From positions 1-33,532 of the forward strand of contig DWZP01000017.1 of assembly GCA_019117495.1 (NCBI GenBank): a stretch of 33,532 bases of DNA. The letters are read 5' to 3'. Source of the DNA: Fusicatenibacter_A intestinipullorum (lineage in GTDB: Bacteria; Bacillota; Negativicutes; Acidaminococcales; Acidaminococcaceae). The first letter of the stretch is position 1, and the number at the start of each line of letters is the position of its first letter. The translations under genes and the position numbers were made by a program. Shown here one piece after another: positions 33,245 through 33,532 of the stretch. The notes below the pieces were generated by a model. It made no database searches and was not told the DNA's origin. It was given only the letters and a program-made list of their open reading frames with translations.

Positions 33245-33532
33245 AAATTCATTTCACCATTATATACTTTTTGCAAAAGCTTTTTATCAATCTTGCCATT
33301 CGCATTGTGCGGCATACTTTCCAGTAAAAAAATTTTATTAGGCATCATATATTTAGGCAATAAATCCTTTACTCCTAAAAGAATATCTTTGGACGTTAAA
33401 TTATCACCTGTATAATAAAGCACTATCAACTGTTTATCCATGTCATAAATACAGCAACATTCATAAACGCCCTGTACTGCGCTTACCGCCGTTTCAATCT
33501 CGCCTAACTCTATTCTGTAACCTTGATGCTTA
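33235..33532 (-). CDS. C-terminus of an AMP-forming adenylating ligase / NRPS-like A domain (partial)
   Basis: The frame is open from the right edge (5' end missing) to TAA at 33235, about 98 residues. It carries the A8 motif as KHQGYRIELGEIE and the A10 motif as NANGKIDKKLL with the catalytic lysine, marking the mobile C-terminal subdomain of acyl- or aminoacyl-adenylate-forming enzymes. It ends directly after A10, without a carrier domain, like stand-alone A domains (DltA-type). Substrate lies in the missing part. Co-directional and overlapping with the MBL-fold gene. Confidence 0.85.
   Translation of the reverse strand, partial: KHQGYRIELGEIETAVSAVQGVYECCCIYDMDKQLIVLYYTGDNLTSKDILLGVKDLLPKYMMPNKIFLLESMPHNANGKIDKKLLQKVYNGEMNLWE

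Overview
The window looks like chromosomal DNA from an outer-membrane-bearing Firmicute of the Negativicutes, probably an Acidaminococcaceae/Phascolarctobacterium-like gut bacterium. The genus is inference. Visible reasons: a type V autotransporter with a C-terminal beta-barrel ending in Phe and a proteobacterial-type RND pump with its adaptor sit beside a Firmicute-style tig-clpP-clpX-lon-engB block, a polA-mutM-coaE operon and strong GGAGG-type ribosome binding sites. Most genes are on the minus strand.

Layout. 1-321: possible tail of an upstream gene, then a promoter and a NiCo (czcD-type) riboswitch whose expression platform is an intrinsic terminator. 322-1230: cation diffusion facilitator metal exporter under that riboswitch. 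1290-1670: no long ORF, but a compact convergent RNA pair encoding a 32-residue membrane peptide, read here as a type I toxin-antitoxin locus. 1706-2044: small HTH protein with a palindromic operator candidate. 2315-5449: large autotransporter adhesin. 5778-6437: sigma-70 family factor. 6502-6870: ridA. 6942-7374: a cobalamin-riboswitch-like RNA with a consensus promoter and its own terminator but no protein gene downstream. 7431-8477: AbrB-family membrane protein. 8513-14811: engB, lon, clpX, clpP and tig (protein folding and quality control). 15031-15105: tRNA-Gly. 15173-16777: Na/Pi cotransporter. 16922-21129: RND pump and adaptor. 21301-22626: rarA (plus strand). 22784-25290: codA and codB (cytosine salvage). 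25512-25706: two tRNA-Leu genes. 25745-30410: slt, coaE, mutM and polA operon. 30510-31736: AAA_14/DUF4143-type ATPase. 31743-33532: an AT-rich accessory group (GNAT-like protein, metallo-beta-lactamase-fold hydrolase, C-terminus of an adenylating ligase) that runs off the right edge.

How things work together. The left part carries metal-sensing export and a likely RNA-regulated toxic peptide. The centre is housekeeping proteostasis in its usual order. RND pump and adaptor form an export system that lacks its outer-membrane channel in this window. CodB imports cytosine and CodA deaminates it to uracil. The right-end trio looks like part of an aminoacyl- or acyl-adenylate-dependent biosynthetic or modification cluster. 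The strongest candidates for something undescribed are the type I toxin-antitoxin locus (1290-1670), the orphan B12-riboswitch-controlled RNA (6942-7374) and the right-end ligase/MBL/GNAT cluster. All functional calls come from reading sequence and motifs; no database search was run.
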